Positions 1-11,021 of a stretch of DNA of 64,000 nucleotides are shown piece after piece. Numbering within the stretch: position 1 is the first letter of the stretch; each line of letters begins with the position of its first letter. The stretch comes from Actinostola sp. cb2023. Its lineage: Eukaryota > Cnidaria > Anthozoa > Actiniaria > Actinostolidae. The stretch covers positions 38,565-102,564 of the forward strand of contig JAUJYZ010000950.1 of assembly GCA_033675265.1 (NCBI GenBank), in the 5' to 3' direction. Made by a program: the position numbers and the translations under genes. The notes under the pieces are model-generated. The model did not search any database. It worked only from the letters and a program-made list of their open reading frames with translations, and had not been told where the DNA came from.

Positions 1-690
1 AGGGAACCACGGAAAGAATCAAGAGAGTACTCGAGGGCTACAATGTGAAAACATCAATCAAACCTCTGACTACATTGCGGCAGCTGTTGTCAAAACCGAA
101 GGATGAGATACCGTTAGGGAAGAAAACAGAAGTGGTGTACGAAATACCATGCGAGGATTGTACAGCAGTGTATGTGGGCGAGACTAAAAGATCATTAGAC
201 CCCAGACGCAAAGAACACAAGGCGAGCGTGAGGCTTGCAAAGACTGATGCCTCCGCTCTGGCCCAGCACGCAAATGCCCTCAACCACAACATAGCATGGG
301 AAGATACAAGAGTTCTGGCGAGTGAAAACAACTGGGTGAAGAGAAGATGGACCGAGGCTTGGTTTATAGCTTGAAACAATCAGGCACTGTTTAACAGAGA
401 CTGTGGCAGAACCATGCCTAACACTTATTTCCCTCTCAGTTTGCACCGATAGTTATCATTATTTTTGTAATTTATTTGTTCTATCTTTCATTTATTCCAC
501 CATGTATTGTTATTTTGCTCGAGCGCATTCTATTGTGAGCGCGCGCTTATGCCAACGTTTTTGTTTTGTTTATATTTGTTTTCCACGCCATGTGAAAATT
601 CGTTATTTTTTCCTTTCGTCCCTGATGATGGGCCAAGAGCCCGAAAAGCTCGGAAAAATAAATAAATACGTAGAAGAAACAAATTATGTC
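1..690 (+). mobile_element. 3' end of a Penelope-like retroelement (PLE)
   Basis: Truncated by the left edge. It holds the GIY-YIG endonuclease C-terminus of a PLE polyprotein followed by about 240 bp of 3' non-coding sequence. That sequence ends in an AATAAA-rich tail (about 650-667) and runs into a GTT/ATT microsatellite. The order endonuclease, short UTR, A-rich end fits the 3' end of a PLE. The upstream reverse transcriptase lies outside the window. The right boundary is approximate, because no terminal repeat or target duplication was found. Confidence 0.75.
3..452 (+). pseudogene. PLE GIY-YIG endonuclease domain, partial, with in-frame stop
   Basis: The reading frame is open from position 3 (no start needed, because the protein enters from outside the window) to a TGA at 372-374. 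The GIY-YIG signature is visible as VYEIPC followed by AVYVGET (about 141-185). It continues with a basic helix (TKRSLDPRRKEHK) carrying the catalytic Arg. The catalytic Glu lies in KRRWTEAWFI near 340-366. In Penelope-like elements this nuclease nicks target DNA for reverse transcription. After the TGA the same frame continues with a PLE-like tail (NNQALFNRDCGRTMP) to a TAG at 450-452. The TGA is therefore best read as a nonsense mutation removing about 26 residues. A non-LTR endonuclease is excluded by the GIY-YIG fold. Confidence 0.75.
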
Positions 691-694
691 TGAA

Positions 695-808
<114 letters not shown>

Positions 809-889
809 GTTAATTGTTATTGAACAATCCAAGCGGTCATTTTAAATTTTGTAAATAAGGATTTTTATCTATTTTTTTAAATCTCTTAT

Positions 890-1185
<296 letters not shown>

Positions 1186-1191
1186 TACCTT

Positions 1192-1406
1192 TACAGTGTG
1201 GACACTCGAACCGTGAACACTTAGGTTTTTTCTAACACATAAAGATAAATTATCGATTGAGCAAATTGATCAGAAAAATGATTTATTTTGATTACTAAGT
1301 GTATTTAAACTCAATGCTCCATTTGAGAGGCTGTGAGGCAATAGAAAGTTCGAAAAAAAAAGTTCGAAAAAAACTCAGTGTTCACGGTTCAAGTGTCCAC
1401 ACTGTA
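1192..1406. mobile_element. MITE with 30-bp inverted ends, TA-flanked
   Basis: The ends at 1192-1221 and 1377-1406 are inverted copies with one mismatch. They begin TACAGTGTGGACACT. The outermost TA on both sides is the target duplication expected of Tc1/mariner-type elements. The interior of about 155 bp is non-coding. Confidence 0.8.
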
Positions 1407-1510
1407 ATGTCGTACACCGTACGACATTAAATAAAAATCAGCGAAATAGACTTTCAAATTTCAATTTTTGGAGATTTCGATGATCTTCGATGATTTTTCA
1501 ATATTTGAAT

Positions 1511-1669
1511 TATACACCGAATCGAAATATGGCGACCAATTTGAATAACTATTACTGACCAACCTCGTGTTCACGTGGAAACACAAAAGCGTTTTCACAT
1601 GAATGAGAGGTTGGTCAGTCCAGAACAATAGTTATTCAAATTGGTCGCCATATTTCGATTCGGTGTATA
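1511..1669. mobile_element. Near-perfect palindromic fold-back element
   Basis: A 43-bp arm at 1511-1553 is repeated exactly inverted at 1627-1669. An inner 13-bp pair (1554-1566 and 1607-1619) extends the hairpin, leaving a loop of about 40 bp. It is a MITE-like sequence with no coding capacity. Confidence 0.75.
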
Positions 1670-2440
1670 CAAGTGATGCAAACGGGTAATTGTCACTTTT
1701 TACCAGTGAATGAGGTACCGCGGTCCCTGGTACTTTGGTACTTTCCCGCCGTTTGCACACGTCGTTACGTTTTTACTAGTTCAACTTGCATGAGTAAACG
1801 AGTATGTAAAGATCCACTGCTACGTCGACCTTCCCCCTTGAGCACTACTAACTAAACAATGGTTTGTTTAACATGCATAATTTAAGTTGGTTTCACTAGT
1901 TTATTTAGTTTGTTTTATAAATCAGTTAGTCACTCGGAACAACGATTGACTGAGCGTGGAGCAAGGAAAGATGTAGTATAATCCCGGAGTATAATCTGCA
2001 ACACAATGTGAAGCAAATTGGGATGTTGAAATACGGCATAATAGAAGGTGGACCCCTTGCAGTCATCGAAGAGCTGTCAAATGAATGAAAAATATAGGAT
2101 TAATTATCACAACTTGTGGCCAGTGTAGTATGCGATATACCGTTTCATCATCTATATGCTACGCAAACCACATTCACGACTTTTCCCACGTTAAATTAAG
2201 TGAGGGGCTGATTCTAGAATGACTTTAGGGCAAGGATAAAAATTGAAAAGAAAGGAAGGGAAAGATAGGAAATTAAAGGAAAGGAAAGGAAAGGAAGGCC
2301 AGAACTGGAAAGGTTCGCAGCTACTAATTGTCCTTGATTCTAGTTACTCATGACCAAGAAAGATACACATTGTAAGAAAGGGCTCAGTATATATCATGTA
2401 GCATACTTCAACATTTTTGTGTTTTACGGAAATGCATTAC
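1670..2440. other. No gene recognised
   Basis: Ordinary AT-rich sequence. The only structure seen is a purine-rich GGAAA low-complexity patch at about 2255-2300. No coding signal was recognised. Confidence 0.5.
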
Positions 2441-2451
2441 AATGCACATAC

Positions 2452-3020
2452 CTGCACACATTTTCTTTGCAAAGGTTTCCGAGTGACCTTCAAGGTCTTT
2501 AAAATAATCAACTTGCAGTAAGTGTTCCTCTGCAGAATCGGCGACTCGAGACGCGGCGGTTTTCCCTGAAACGTCGATCCCCACGGCGAATGTTTGAATG
2601 CATTTCTTTTTCAATGACTCTTTCAGTGTGGGAAGAGGATGCACATTCTCCGCATCTTTTTTCAAATCACTGTCTGTTATCAACACAACAACTCTGCTGG
2701 CAAAGGGCCTAGCGCCTCCCTGGGCGGAGAAGAGTACGGTTTCTGCTTGGTATAGTGATCTGTCATACCTGGTTGTACCCGATACTTGTTGGACAGTCGT
2801 CAGGTAGTTTGCGAATTGTCCAGATGAGGTGAAGTTGTTGAAGGAGAATGTCACTGATGCCTCGTGCTGTACTCCACCAGGCCGATTTTGGTGTACTGAA
2901 AGCTCTGCTCAAACTTTTGTAAAACTTTGGCGATAAATTCCTTTGTCAGGTTAAATTCAACTGCTGTGTGTATAGAAGTGTCGAGAAGAATCGCTATATC
3001 GACAGGTTTCTTGCACAATC
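2452..3020 (-). pseudogene. von Willebrand factor A domain exon, frameshifted
   Basis: On the minus strand an acceptor (ttttgccag, ending at 3021) opens an exon that begins LCKKPVDIAILLDTS. This is the first strand of a vWA domain and its metal-site (MIDAS) loop. The expected DxSxS reads DTSIH, so the last Ser is missing. The rest of the fold follows in another frame: YDRSLYQAETVLF, then RVVVLITDSD, then KKKCIQTFAVGI. The exon ends KKMC before donor GTATGT (exon end 2452). The frame changes by one base near 2860-2870, just before EASVTFSF. Length (about 190 codons) and flanking Cys fit a single-exon vWA module of an extracellular-matrix or adhesion protein. A possible upstream mini-exon lies at 3124-3174 (weak). 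The frameshift may be real decay or a base-call error. Confidence 0.7.
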
Positions 3021-3389
3021 CTGGCAAAATAGTAAATGAAAAATAACGTTGTGGAATTAGTTGGTGGGACAAAGGTTAATGGTTATTTTCTCTCTTTCTT
3101 CACTACAATTATTTACCATTTACTGGTGAATTCAATGCCTGACACACGTTGTCCATACATGTTGGTTGAACCCACTAAAACAAAGAAATCAAAGCGAATA
3201 AGCTGCTAATGGAATACAAGGATATCACATGATTAATATGCGCACATATAATTGCACTACCATCTTCACTACGTCATGCATGACGCCCAGAGGGACTTTC
3301 ATCATGTGAAAGGGGAGGGATGATCGTATTAATATTTGAAATCAACCCCTAAAGGAAACCAATCTGGGCGTGGCTTAAGGTTGATTTGA

Positions 3390-3671
3390 CCCCTAAAAGA
3401 CACCATTCTAAAATAGACAAAGAAAAGAGTCACTTTAATGACAGCACAATATGAGGTCGTTTTTTATATCTTCGCGTGCAGCCCCAAATGATACCTTGAT
3501 GGCTAAAAATAACCGTAATTTACACCCCTAAAAGACACCATTCTAAAATAGACAAAGAAAAGAGTCACTTTAATGACAGCACAATATGAGGTCGTTTTTT
3601 ATATCTTCGCGTGCAGCCCCAAATGATACCTTGATGGCTAAAAATAACCGTAATTTACACCCCTAAAAGAG
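3390..3671. repeat. Two-copy tandem duplication, 135-bp unit
   Basis: Copies at 3390-3524 and 3525-3659 look essentially identical, and a third begins at 3660 before diverging. Each starts CCCCTAAAAGACACC. The near-identity implies a recent duplication. No function is apparent. Confidence 0.9.
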
Positions 3672-3885
3672 ACGACGATAATGCCCTCCCCCGCCCCATG
3701 GGCATGACGCGTAGTTGATCACACAAAATAGACAATTCAAGGTTCGTGGCTCCTAGTGGAATCAGTAATTCATATTTTCAGTTCTAAATAAATTAGAAAG
3801 AGCTTGGTTTAATGGTGTGCATGGTACTCTAAAACTCTTACCTACAAATAAACACACTTGACAGATAGGACGTAATTGGTATCTA

Positions 3886-3971
3886 AGGGAGTGGTCATTA
3901 ATTTTGGGTAGGGGTGGGGGGGGGGGGGGGTTGGTAAATGGGAGCGGGGGCTTGAAAAGTTTCAACCACCT

Positions 3972-4002
<31 letters not shown>

Positions 4003-4440
4003 GGTCAAAAAAGTTTTATAAAATTGGTGAGGCGGGGTCAAAAAACTGTTTGTACCCATATTGATTATTCTGATGTTTAGATATTATCTATTACTAACTA
4101 ATAACAGGACTCCTGCTAATAATTATTAACAGTATTAACTTGCTTAATTGAACTACTATCAGAAGGCAGGAAATGCTGTTTCAGAGACCCTATACCTCTA
4201 ATATTTTCGGGGGAGCATGCCCCCGCACCCTCTAGCGTAGCTCGCCCCTTCTCCAATCGTCAGAATATGGCCCCCAATAAATTTTCCCTTGCTACGGACC
4301 TGACTTGCTACTTGCAGGTTTCTATGTAAAGTTTTCTATGTAAATAACTAAATTTATAATAAATACAATGTAATGTAAATGTCAAATCAGTCTAGAAGAT
4401 CGAATGGAATATATAAAATAATTAAAAATAGCTGCAGTAC

Positions 4441-4475
<35 letters not shown>

Positions 4476-4605
4476 CAGAAAAGTTTAGTCTGGTAGTATT
4501 AGGGGGGGGGGGTTTGCACCCTCCTTTGAGGGGGGTGCAAAACGTTTTTCACACCAACATTCTCCATTTACCAGCCCCCCTACCCATAATTAATGACCAC
4601 TCCCT
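3886..4605. mobile_element. G-rich MITE with inverted ends
   Basis: The left end AGGGAGTGGTCATTAAT (3886-3902) recurs inverted at about 4589-4605, followed inward by (T)GGGTAGGGG on both sides. The interior contains four long poly-G runs (about 3913-3930, 3981-4003, 4443-4474, 4502-4511). No coding capacity. No clear target duplication was seen. Confidence 0.65.
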
Positions 4606-4607
4606 AA

Positions 4608-5478
4608 CTGACGCATTTATTCATGGCACTAGTAGGATAATTGGCCGATAAATGACAAGCAACTGGAGAGATTCAATTATATGTAGATATATATACAAGT
4701 TGTGTGGCTTCAAATCCACTAATGTGAATTATTGATGTAGCCTTCATTCTGCTAATGGAACATTTCCCCTAATGGTTGACTAATGGTTTTGTTTTTCGTT
4801 GACGATCCTACAGATGCGCGTTTCTCGATCACATTTCGGGCTCGAAAAGTCTCCCGTAAAAACTCTGAAAAAACTTGTAAAAGTGAAGCCAATTGATCTG
4901 AGCTTTCAAACCCATAACAAACTAATGTGGAGTCTTTGGAGCGAAGTACGCCCACGTATCGATGTATTGAGGGTTTTTCTCAACTTTACGGAAGTATTAC
5001 GGATGTCTTTTCGCGTCCAAAAGGTTTTGGGTCTTTCGAGAAACGTAGAACTTTAGGTTGGCATGGCAACCCAAGTAGTCGGGTGGGAACTCTAATAAGA
5101 CAGCTAATCAGCGATACACTTGGCTGTATTACTATAGATGCCATTAACACTAACAAGCCAATATTCATAATTCTAAGTTGTAGGGGATATATGTTACCAG
5201 TTACCTCAATCGAAGCCAAATGTGTGGGCAGATCATATTCGATTTGCTGAGGATTTGTGGAATCATTTCATGCGGCAATATATTGAAATAAAGAATTGCT
5301 GTTTCTTTAGTTTAAACACTGAAAATTATCATTTTGCTTGAAAATAACTCGGACTAGACAAAACGATGATTAGTATAATTATACTTGTAGACAGAGATGA
5401 GTGGCGCCTAAATAACTATCGCTTTTAACTTTCTTTTCGCTTGTCTTTTGGTTTTCATGGCAAACTAACTCAATTAAA
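4608..5478. other. No gene recognised
   Basis: Short open frames exist on both strands (for example 4927-5250), but they show no recognisable motif, splice framework or conserved pattern. Confidence 0.45.
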
Positions 5479-5484
5479 ACACTG

Positions 5485-5572
5485 TACTGCAATACAGCGC
5501 TTAGAACAGTCCTGTATAGGCGCTATACAAGCAATTCTTCTTCTTCTTCTTCTTCTTCTTCTTCTTCTTCTT

Positions 5573-5602
<30 letters not shown>
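5485..5602 (+). repeat. SINE/LINE-type 3' tail plus (TTC)n
   Basis: The stretch CAGCGCTTAGAACAG followed by GGCGCTATACAA (about 5495-5530) resembles the GCGCTATA-type 3' tail shared by L2/CR1-type LINEs and some SINEs. It is followed directly by about 22 TTC units (5537-5602). No upstream SINE head was identified. Confidence 0.45.
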
Positions 5603-5603
<1 letters not shown>

Positions 5604-5654
5604 TAATACTTCAGTTGGATCACCATATATTGGTTATTATTTTTATTCATTTAT

Positions 5655-5800
5655 TTATTCTTATTCTTGTTCTTGTTCTTATTCTTATTTTTATTCTTAT
5701 TCTTATTCTTATTCTTATTCTTATTCTTATTCTTATTCTTATTCTTATTCTTATTCTTATTCTTATTCTTATTCTTATTCTTATTCTTATTATTATTACA
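5655..5800. repeat. (TTATTC)n microsatellite
   Basis: About 20 hexamer units, with a slightly degenerate left margin. Every overlapping open frame here is repeat-derived. Confidence 0.95.
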
Positions 5801-5844
5801 AACCCTATTAAAACTGTACACTGTGTTAGCATTGCACAAAGTCA

Positions 5845-6115
5845 TTTTTATATCGCCTCACGATTAACTAGAGTATCTCTGGTTGCATAGCGCGCTCAGC
5901 ATGGGGACGTACTCGTTTGATGATGAGACAGGAAATATTCTTGAGACATGGTTGGACTAAAATTGGCCACTTTTGTGACGATTTTATTTGTACTAATAAC
6001 AAAGGTTACGCCACGCTTGAGTAATAATAAGTACGGATTGTACGCGCGGCGTAACCATAGAAACTAATTGAACAGAATTAAGTCTCTTCAGCAAAGGTGG
6101 GGAAATTAACCGCCA
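5845..6115 (-). repeat. Split direct repeat B2
   Basis: Matches 6392-6662 along its full 271 bp (offset 547). It forms the element's 3' terminus. Confidence 0.9.
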
Positions 6116-6233
6116 CCTTAGGAAGATAGCTACATCGACTCACACAGGCCGGCGCGTGGGGAGGTGGAGGGAAATGTTCGAATCAGGTGTGAGTCCACGA
6201 TGGTATGCACAGCAAAAGGGGCTGAATCATAGC

Positions 6234-6395
6234 CCTCATGGATCTAAGTAGATCTCACTGCGCACGTGATCAATCTGTGATTGGTTCGCTTTAGCCTCCG
6301 CCCTTGGACCACGTGCGACGACAAGTGTTGAGTGATATACAAGGATGTGATGCGATATAAAAATGTCATTATACTTTCGCATAATGTTTGCTTTT
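6234..6395 (-). repeat. Split direct repeat A2
   Basis: Matches A1 at 8495-8656 over 162 bp. Confidence 0.9.
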
Positions 6396-6662
6396 TATAT
6401 CGCCTCACGATTAACTAGAGTATCTCTGGTTGCATAGCGCGCTCAGCATGGGGACGTACTCGTTTGATGATGAGACAGGAAATATTCTTGAGACATGGTT
6501 GGACTAAAATTGGCCACTTTTGTGACGATTTTATTTGTACTAATAACAAAGGTTACGCCACGCTTGAGTAATAATAAGTACGGATTGTACGCGCGGCGTA
6601 ACCATAGAAACTAATTGAACAGAATTAAGTCTCTTCAGCAAAGGTGGGGAAATTAACCGCCA
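6392..6662 (-). repeat. Split direct repeat B1
   Basis: Second copy of the 271-bp B repeat. It overlaps A2 by four T residues at 6392-6395. Confidence 0.9.
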
Positions 6663-6750
6663 ACAGCCACAGAGATGTGGCAACCCCACCAAGAACCCAA
6701 GCTGAGCTCGCGTTTGCACTTACGGTATGCATCAATTTCGCATGATAAAC

Positions 6751-7230
6751 ATGTATAGCAGCTCATGTCTGACCTATACAAAATCAAGTTACATCAAATG
6801 GATAAAATGACTACAAATTCCATGTGGAATACGGTTTATAAAGACCTTTTAAACATGTATAGCAGCTCATGTCTGACCTATACAAAATCAAGTTACATCA
6901 GATGGATAAAATTACTACAAATTCCATGTGGAACACGGTCTATAAAGACCTTTTAAACATGTATAGCAGCTCATGTCTGACCTATACAAAATCAAGTTAC
7001 ATCAGATGGATAATATTACTACAAATAATACACTACAAATTACGTACATGTGGAACACGGTCTATGAAATGTCATTTTAAACATGTATAGCAGCTCATGT
7101 CTGACCTATACAAATCAAGTGACATCAGATTGATAAAATTTCGTCAAATAATACACTACAAATTGAGTGACTTTCCTCCCAGAAACTGAGGTCGCAACAC
7201 AGCGAAAATACACAGCAGCTCATGTCTGAC
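6751..7230. repeat. 104-124-bp tandem repeats in the element's 3' region
   Basis: The word ATGTATAGCAGCTCATGTCT starts at 6751, 6855, 6959 and 7083, with a degenerate copy near 7208. The first two periods are 104 bp and later ones about 124 bp. The array sits between the recombinase gene and B1, and so is part of the retrotransposon. It has no coding function that I can see. Confidence 0.85.
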
Positions 7231-7278
7231 CCGCGCAAGAGCACCAATATTACGACCGACAGTCCTGGATTGGTTGTT

Positions 7279-8208
7279 TTAACGATTAGCTGATAAAGAT
7301 GGTGGGCGAATATACAGTTTAAAGGCATCTGAATTCCAACGCCCTAAAGCTCTAATTTGCGCATCTGATAGACCTCGTTCTGCTGCGTGACAGGCTGCAC
7401 CAATTCGGAAGCTATGGCCTTTGTATCGCGATGTATCTAACCCACAGAAAACCAAGGCTTGGCGCAGTTCTGTGTTAAACTGAGCCACCGTTACTGGCGT
7501 GCCGTCGGCGAAACAGAAAAGAGGTCCATTGCCATAGCCCCTGACCTTAAAATAGTCATTTAAAAGTTGGACTGGACAGAAGAGTTCTGAAGACTCTCTG
7601 TCTATTAAAATATCAAAGGGACGATTGGCCGTGTTATGTTTAAATTTTGTTATTATTATCTTCACTGTGGTGACCTGACTATCACGTACAAGAAATTTGA
7701 CTTGTTCGTACTGGACCACCTCGACCGGTCCGGTTCTAGTTTTACTAGCTAGCTCTCCTATTCTAAAGAAACCATAGAAAGCCACCATATACATGGCTGA
7801 GTAGAGAGAGCGCTGGTAGGCCGAAGAGTTAGTATGTGCAAGAGATTTTACAAGTTCATAGAGCAGTGGGCGAGAAATCGGTAATCGAATGTCGGCCTTG
7901 CTCCGACGGCTTACAGCTACAAGTAATTTTTGTATGACGAATGCTTTAGTAGGATCAGTGACTCCTTTCATTTTATGCACGTATCCGATGGCCGAAAGAT
8001 ACGATTTGATAGTTGCTGGGGCCAAACTTCGTGCACAGAGATATGAGACAAACAAGGCGAGACAAGAAGTCGCGACAGGAAACGTTAGATTGGTTTGATG
8101 ATAATAACGTTGATAAAATTCCCCGAAGACCGCCCATGCTCTATGATACATCTTCTGAGAAGCAGTTGTTAGAGACGAATTAAGTAATTTTTTTAATGTA
8201 ACGACCAA
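7279..8208 (-). CDS. Tyrosine recombinase of Ngaro/DIRS-like retrotransposon
   Basis: It encodes about 309 residues. The N-terminal SAM-like half (residues 1-120) contains SQKMYHRAWAVF and LAPATIKSYLSAIGYVH. The catalytic half carries the conserved tetrad: Arg in FFRIGELAS (about residue 150), His and Arg in GHSFRIGAA (about 265-270), and the nucleophile Tyr in DAFKLYIR near the C-terminus. All catalytic residues are present and the frame is intact. The enzyme would insert a circular cDNA by site-specific recombination, without target duplication. The start is uncertain: the frame is open further upstream and overlaps the end of the RNase H frame, as is common in this group. Confidence 0.85.
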   Translation of the reverse strand: MVVTLKKLLNSSLTTASQKMYHRAWAVFGEFYQRYYHQTNLTFPVATSCLALFVSYLCARSLAPATIKSYLSAIGYVHKMKGVTDPTKAFVIQKLLVAVSRRSKADIRLPISRPLLYELVKSLAHTNSSAYQRSLYSAMYMVAFYGFFRIGELASKTRTGPVEVVQYEQVKFLVRDSQVTTVKIIITKFKHNTANRPFDILIDRESSELFCPVQLLNDYFKVRGYGNGPLFCFADGTPVTVAQFNTELRQALVFCGLDTSRYKGHSFRIGAACHAAERGLSDAQIRALGRWNSDAFKLYIRPPSLSANR

Positions 8209-8496
8209 CTCCTCGGAAGTAGGTTCTCGGGTACCTGCGTGGGTGCTTCGTCGGCTTCGGGAAATATTTCCCTGAACGCTTGGATCTGAAATCGAGAGAT
8301 TAAATCGGCCCTTGTATTGTCAACGCCCGGCACATGCGAAGCCCGAAACATTATGTTGTGTTTCAACGAGGTCAAGACTAGGTCACGTATCAAAACCATG
8401 ACTAATGGATGTTTAGAGGTTTGTTGATTAATTATCTCAACCACAGCAGCGTTATCAGTAAAGAAATGCACACATTTGTTGGCCATAAAGCTAGCC
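8193..8496 (-). pseudogene. RNase H C-terminal remnant of the retrotransposon
   Basis: The frame reads LASFMANKCVHFFTDNAAVV, continues with INQQTSKHP and ends near SHVPGVDNTRADLISR. The TDNAA and N-x-RAD-x-LSR-like motifs are typical of RNase H in DIRS-group RT-RH polyproteins. Similarity begins exactly at the A1 repeat boundary (8495-8496), so everything upstream was lost in one deletion. The C-terminus overlaps the recombinase frame by 16 bp. No upstream reverse transcriptase motif remains. Confidence 0.75.
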
Positions 8497-8656
8497 TCAT
8501 GGATCTAAGTAGATCTCACTGCGCACGTGATCAATCTGTGATTGGTTCGCTTTAGCCTCCGCCCTTGGACCACGTGCGACGACAAGTGTTGAGTGATATA
8601 CAAGGATGTGATGCGATATAAAAATGTCATTATACTTTCGCATAATGTTTGCTTTT
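8495..8656 (-). repeat. Split direct repeat A1
   Basis: Matches 6234-6395. It is the 5' terminus of the retrotransposon on the minus strand. Confidence 0.9.
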
Positions 8657-8913
8657 CCTGCTTTTAATTATTTATGCCAATTTGAAGTATTTTAGGGGAA
8701 AACATCAGCAATAATAGTAGATCTAGCCTGATCTACACTGGATGTGCACAGTTTTCGATTCCAATTTTCACTTTTGATTAACTCTAATGTCACTTTTATC
8801 GGTCAAAAATCTGCAAATTAAATAACTTGAATCCTTTGCTAAAACTGTTTTAGTTTTGCGCAAAATGTATTCTACATTGAGTGGCGTCAATATGTGTGTT
8901 GTATATATAAAAT

Positions 8914-8915
8914 AC

Positions 8916-9012
<97 letters not shown>

Positions 9013-9018
9013 ATTATT
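8914..9018. repeat. Compound (ATT)n(GTT)n microsatellite
   Basis: About 18 ATT units followed by about 14 GTT units. Confidence 0.95.
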
Positions 9019-9094
9019 CAGAGTCCAAATCAGTTTGGGAACGCGCGGTCGAAAAGTCCATTGTTTTGAAAGAAAATAACTTGGTTCAACTCAC

Positions 9095-9448
9095 CAGATT
9101 GTAACGATCTGTTCCCATCCAAGAGAAAACGGTGCCATTTTGCGTCATAAGTAAGTTTTCGTCGTCAAACGACCACAATCCACGGAACAACTGACAGGAG
9201 TCTCGTTGTTGACGCCTATAATTGTACAACTCACATCCTGGTTCCTTTAGACAAGCGTCAAAGCACTGCAACTGTGAGATAACTTGTTTTTCTTTCAGTA
9301 AATGACTTGGTGTGTGTAGAGCGCAGTTTAACACATGACCTTTCGAGTTTGGACAACGTTGAATACAATGACTATATGAATGAACTTGTTGTCTTAACAG
9401 AACGATAACGCAGATAATTGCATTGAACACACGATAGATGTTGCCCAT
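9095..9448 (-). CDS. First coding exon of a secreted PAN/Apple-like protein
   Basis: The ATG at 9446-9448 starts a signal peptide: a short polar start, then hydrophobic NAIICVIVLL, with likely cleavage near residue 25. A Cys-rich module follows. The segment CFDACLKEPGCELYNY and then DSCQLF matches the central helix and Cys pattern of PAN/Apple domains, which bind proteins or sugars outside the cell. The exon ends at 9095 before donor GTGAGT, so the apparent stop a few codons later is intronic. The rest of the gene would lie to the left on the minus strand, but I found no second exon before the retrotransposon at 8656. The insertion may lie in an intron, or the gene may be truncated. Domain call is moderate; signal peptide and donor are clear. 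Confidence 0.6.
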
Positions 9449-11020
9449 CTTATCAACTGATATAGCGTGATTGTGCTCACTCTTAAAAGAGATTACAACC
9501 TGGTGTTCCGTGTTGTCTATCCCTGTGTCCTGGTCACATTCGACTTAAATGTCAATATTGGTTTTAGGAAGCTGTCAGCCTTAAATCGTTAACTCATCAA
9601 AATCAATATATCATATATGTATACGATATATATTGGTCCGAAATATTCAACGGCTACGCTCTGTTATCTATTTCTGACTTGCTGGAAATTTAAATCAACG
9701 GCAACTCGAAGAGATGTTAATTAGCTTAGGCTGAGTTCAAGGATTAGGTCGTTCGTCTTGTATTAATTAAAGTTAATTTATATTTTTCAATATCAAAGCT
9801 TAGTGACAGCGATGACTTCAGCGATAGTTAATGAATGGAGTTTTACCGCCGGGTTATTTTCGTCTTTCCTCTTTACTGAGTTGTTTTGATATCAACAGCA
9901 TTTAAGATAAAAGGACGATCTAACTAAACATTGCCAGAAATCAGAGACATTTTGCGTCTACGATTATTTGTGTCAGCGGAGTTACCCAGAATCAAAAGAT
10001 TATGCTCAAATTCATGTAAACTATGTGAAATCTGAATCACAAACTAATAGTGTGAAGCGATCTTGATCATACAGCCTCTACATTTTAAAATAATTGCAAA
10101 TTTAGCAAAAAGATGCGAAAATGGTATTTACCACAGGAAGCCCAAAGTTGAACCCCCTCCCCTCCATCGTCTCTCCTATTTCTCGCTTTTTGAGCCTAAC
10201 TCAGCTAACTATCTCTGGGTTTCCTGTGTAATCTAACAGGCCAGGCTACTTATGTAAACATGGCGATCCAAATAATCTTGACAGAAGCGTTTACCGAGTG
10301 AAAAACAACGGTGAAAACAGTATATTTACTCAGTATGCTTCTGTATCGGCGAAAGTGGAATTTAGCTTATCTTTGGCTGGACTTTGTCATATTAGAAGTG
10401 GAATTTATGGCCAAACAAGTGTGATATTCTGTGAGTTTAGATGACGTCCTTTCGAACTGGCTATCGGGAAAGTGTGTACCACGCACGACGAAGCTGCTAC
10501 CGGACTCCAACTTTTAGGAATTTACTCAATTTGGCGGCCTTTTACAGTAAATGATAGAGGTGAGATGTTGTTGAGAGAGCGATTTTTGAAATCGATTTTG
10601 TCATACTTTATTTTCGCTTGATTGTAAGAAGTGTACTCGATTCGAGCACCCAAAACATTAAACTTGTGAATTAGCTATCGGGAGTTTGCATCCGAAGTTT
10701 AGTTCTTCAGATATTTCTGATTTTCTATGTTTTGCCATACATTTCTACCATTTGTCTTTGATATGTAAATGTACGAAAAGCTTATGAATAATGAGCTGCG
10801 CGACCAGGCATGTCTCTGATTTCTGGGTATGCCGCTACAGAGTATTCACCAACTTGTCAAACTAGAGTAAGATGTTTGTGTTGTTCTTAATTTATGATTT
10901 CCTGTAAGATTCTTTGGATTTAAGGAGACTTGTCTTCTGCGCATGTCCTGTAGGACAAAGTGCTAAAACTATTGAACTCGAACAAAAGGAATAATAGAGA
11001 GAAATTACCGGTTATTAAAA
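9449..11020. other. No gene recognised
   Basis: AT-rich intergenic or intronic DNA. Two weak inverted pairs were seen. One is around CCAGAAATCAGAGACAT (9938 and 10809). The other is the short element ACAGGAAGCCCAA (about 10133) with a partial inverse near 10217. No coding signal. Confidence 0.45.
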
Positions 11021-11021
11021 A

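Larger units (their letters stand above)
5845..8656 (-). mobile_element. Ngaro/PAT-type (DIRS order) retrotransposon, internally deleted
   Basis: Read on the minus strand, the layout is A1 (8656-8495), RNase H remnant, tyrosine recombinase, B1 (6662-6392), A2 (6395-6234), B2 (6115-5845). This A1-ORFs-B1-A2-B2 arrangement of split direct repeats is diagnostic of Ngaro/PAT-like elements, which integrate through a tyrosine recombinase instead of an integrase. The A copies (162 bp) and B copies (271 bp) look identical or nearly so, and B1 overlaps A2 by 4 bp. A2 and B2 are separated by about 118 bp that A1 lacks, because an internal deletion joined A1 directly to the RNase H region. That deletion removed gag and the reverse transcriptase. 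The element is about 2.8 kb and non-autonomous. Confidence 0.85.

Noticed and set aside
4799..5250. Overlapping 85- and 107-codon plus-strand frames
   Set aside because: No conserved motif, no splice context, ordinary AT-rich composition.
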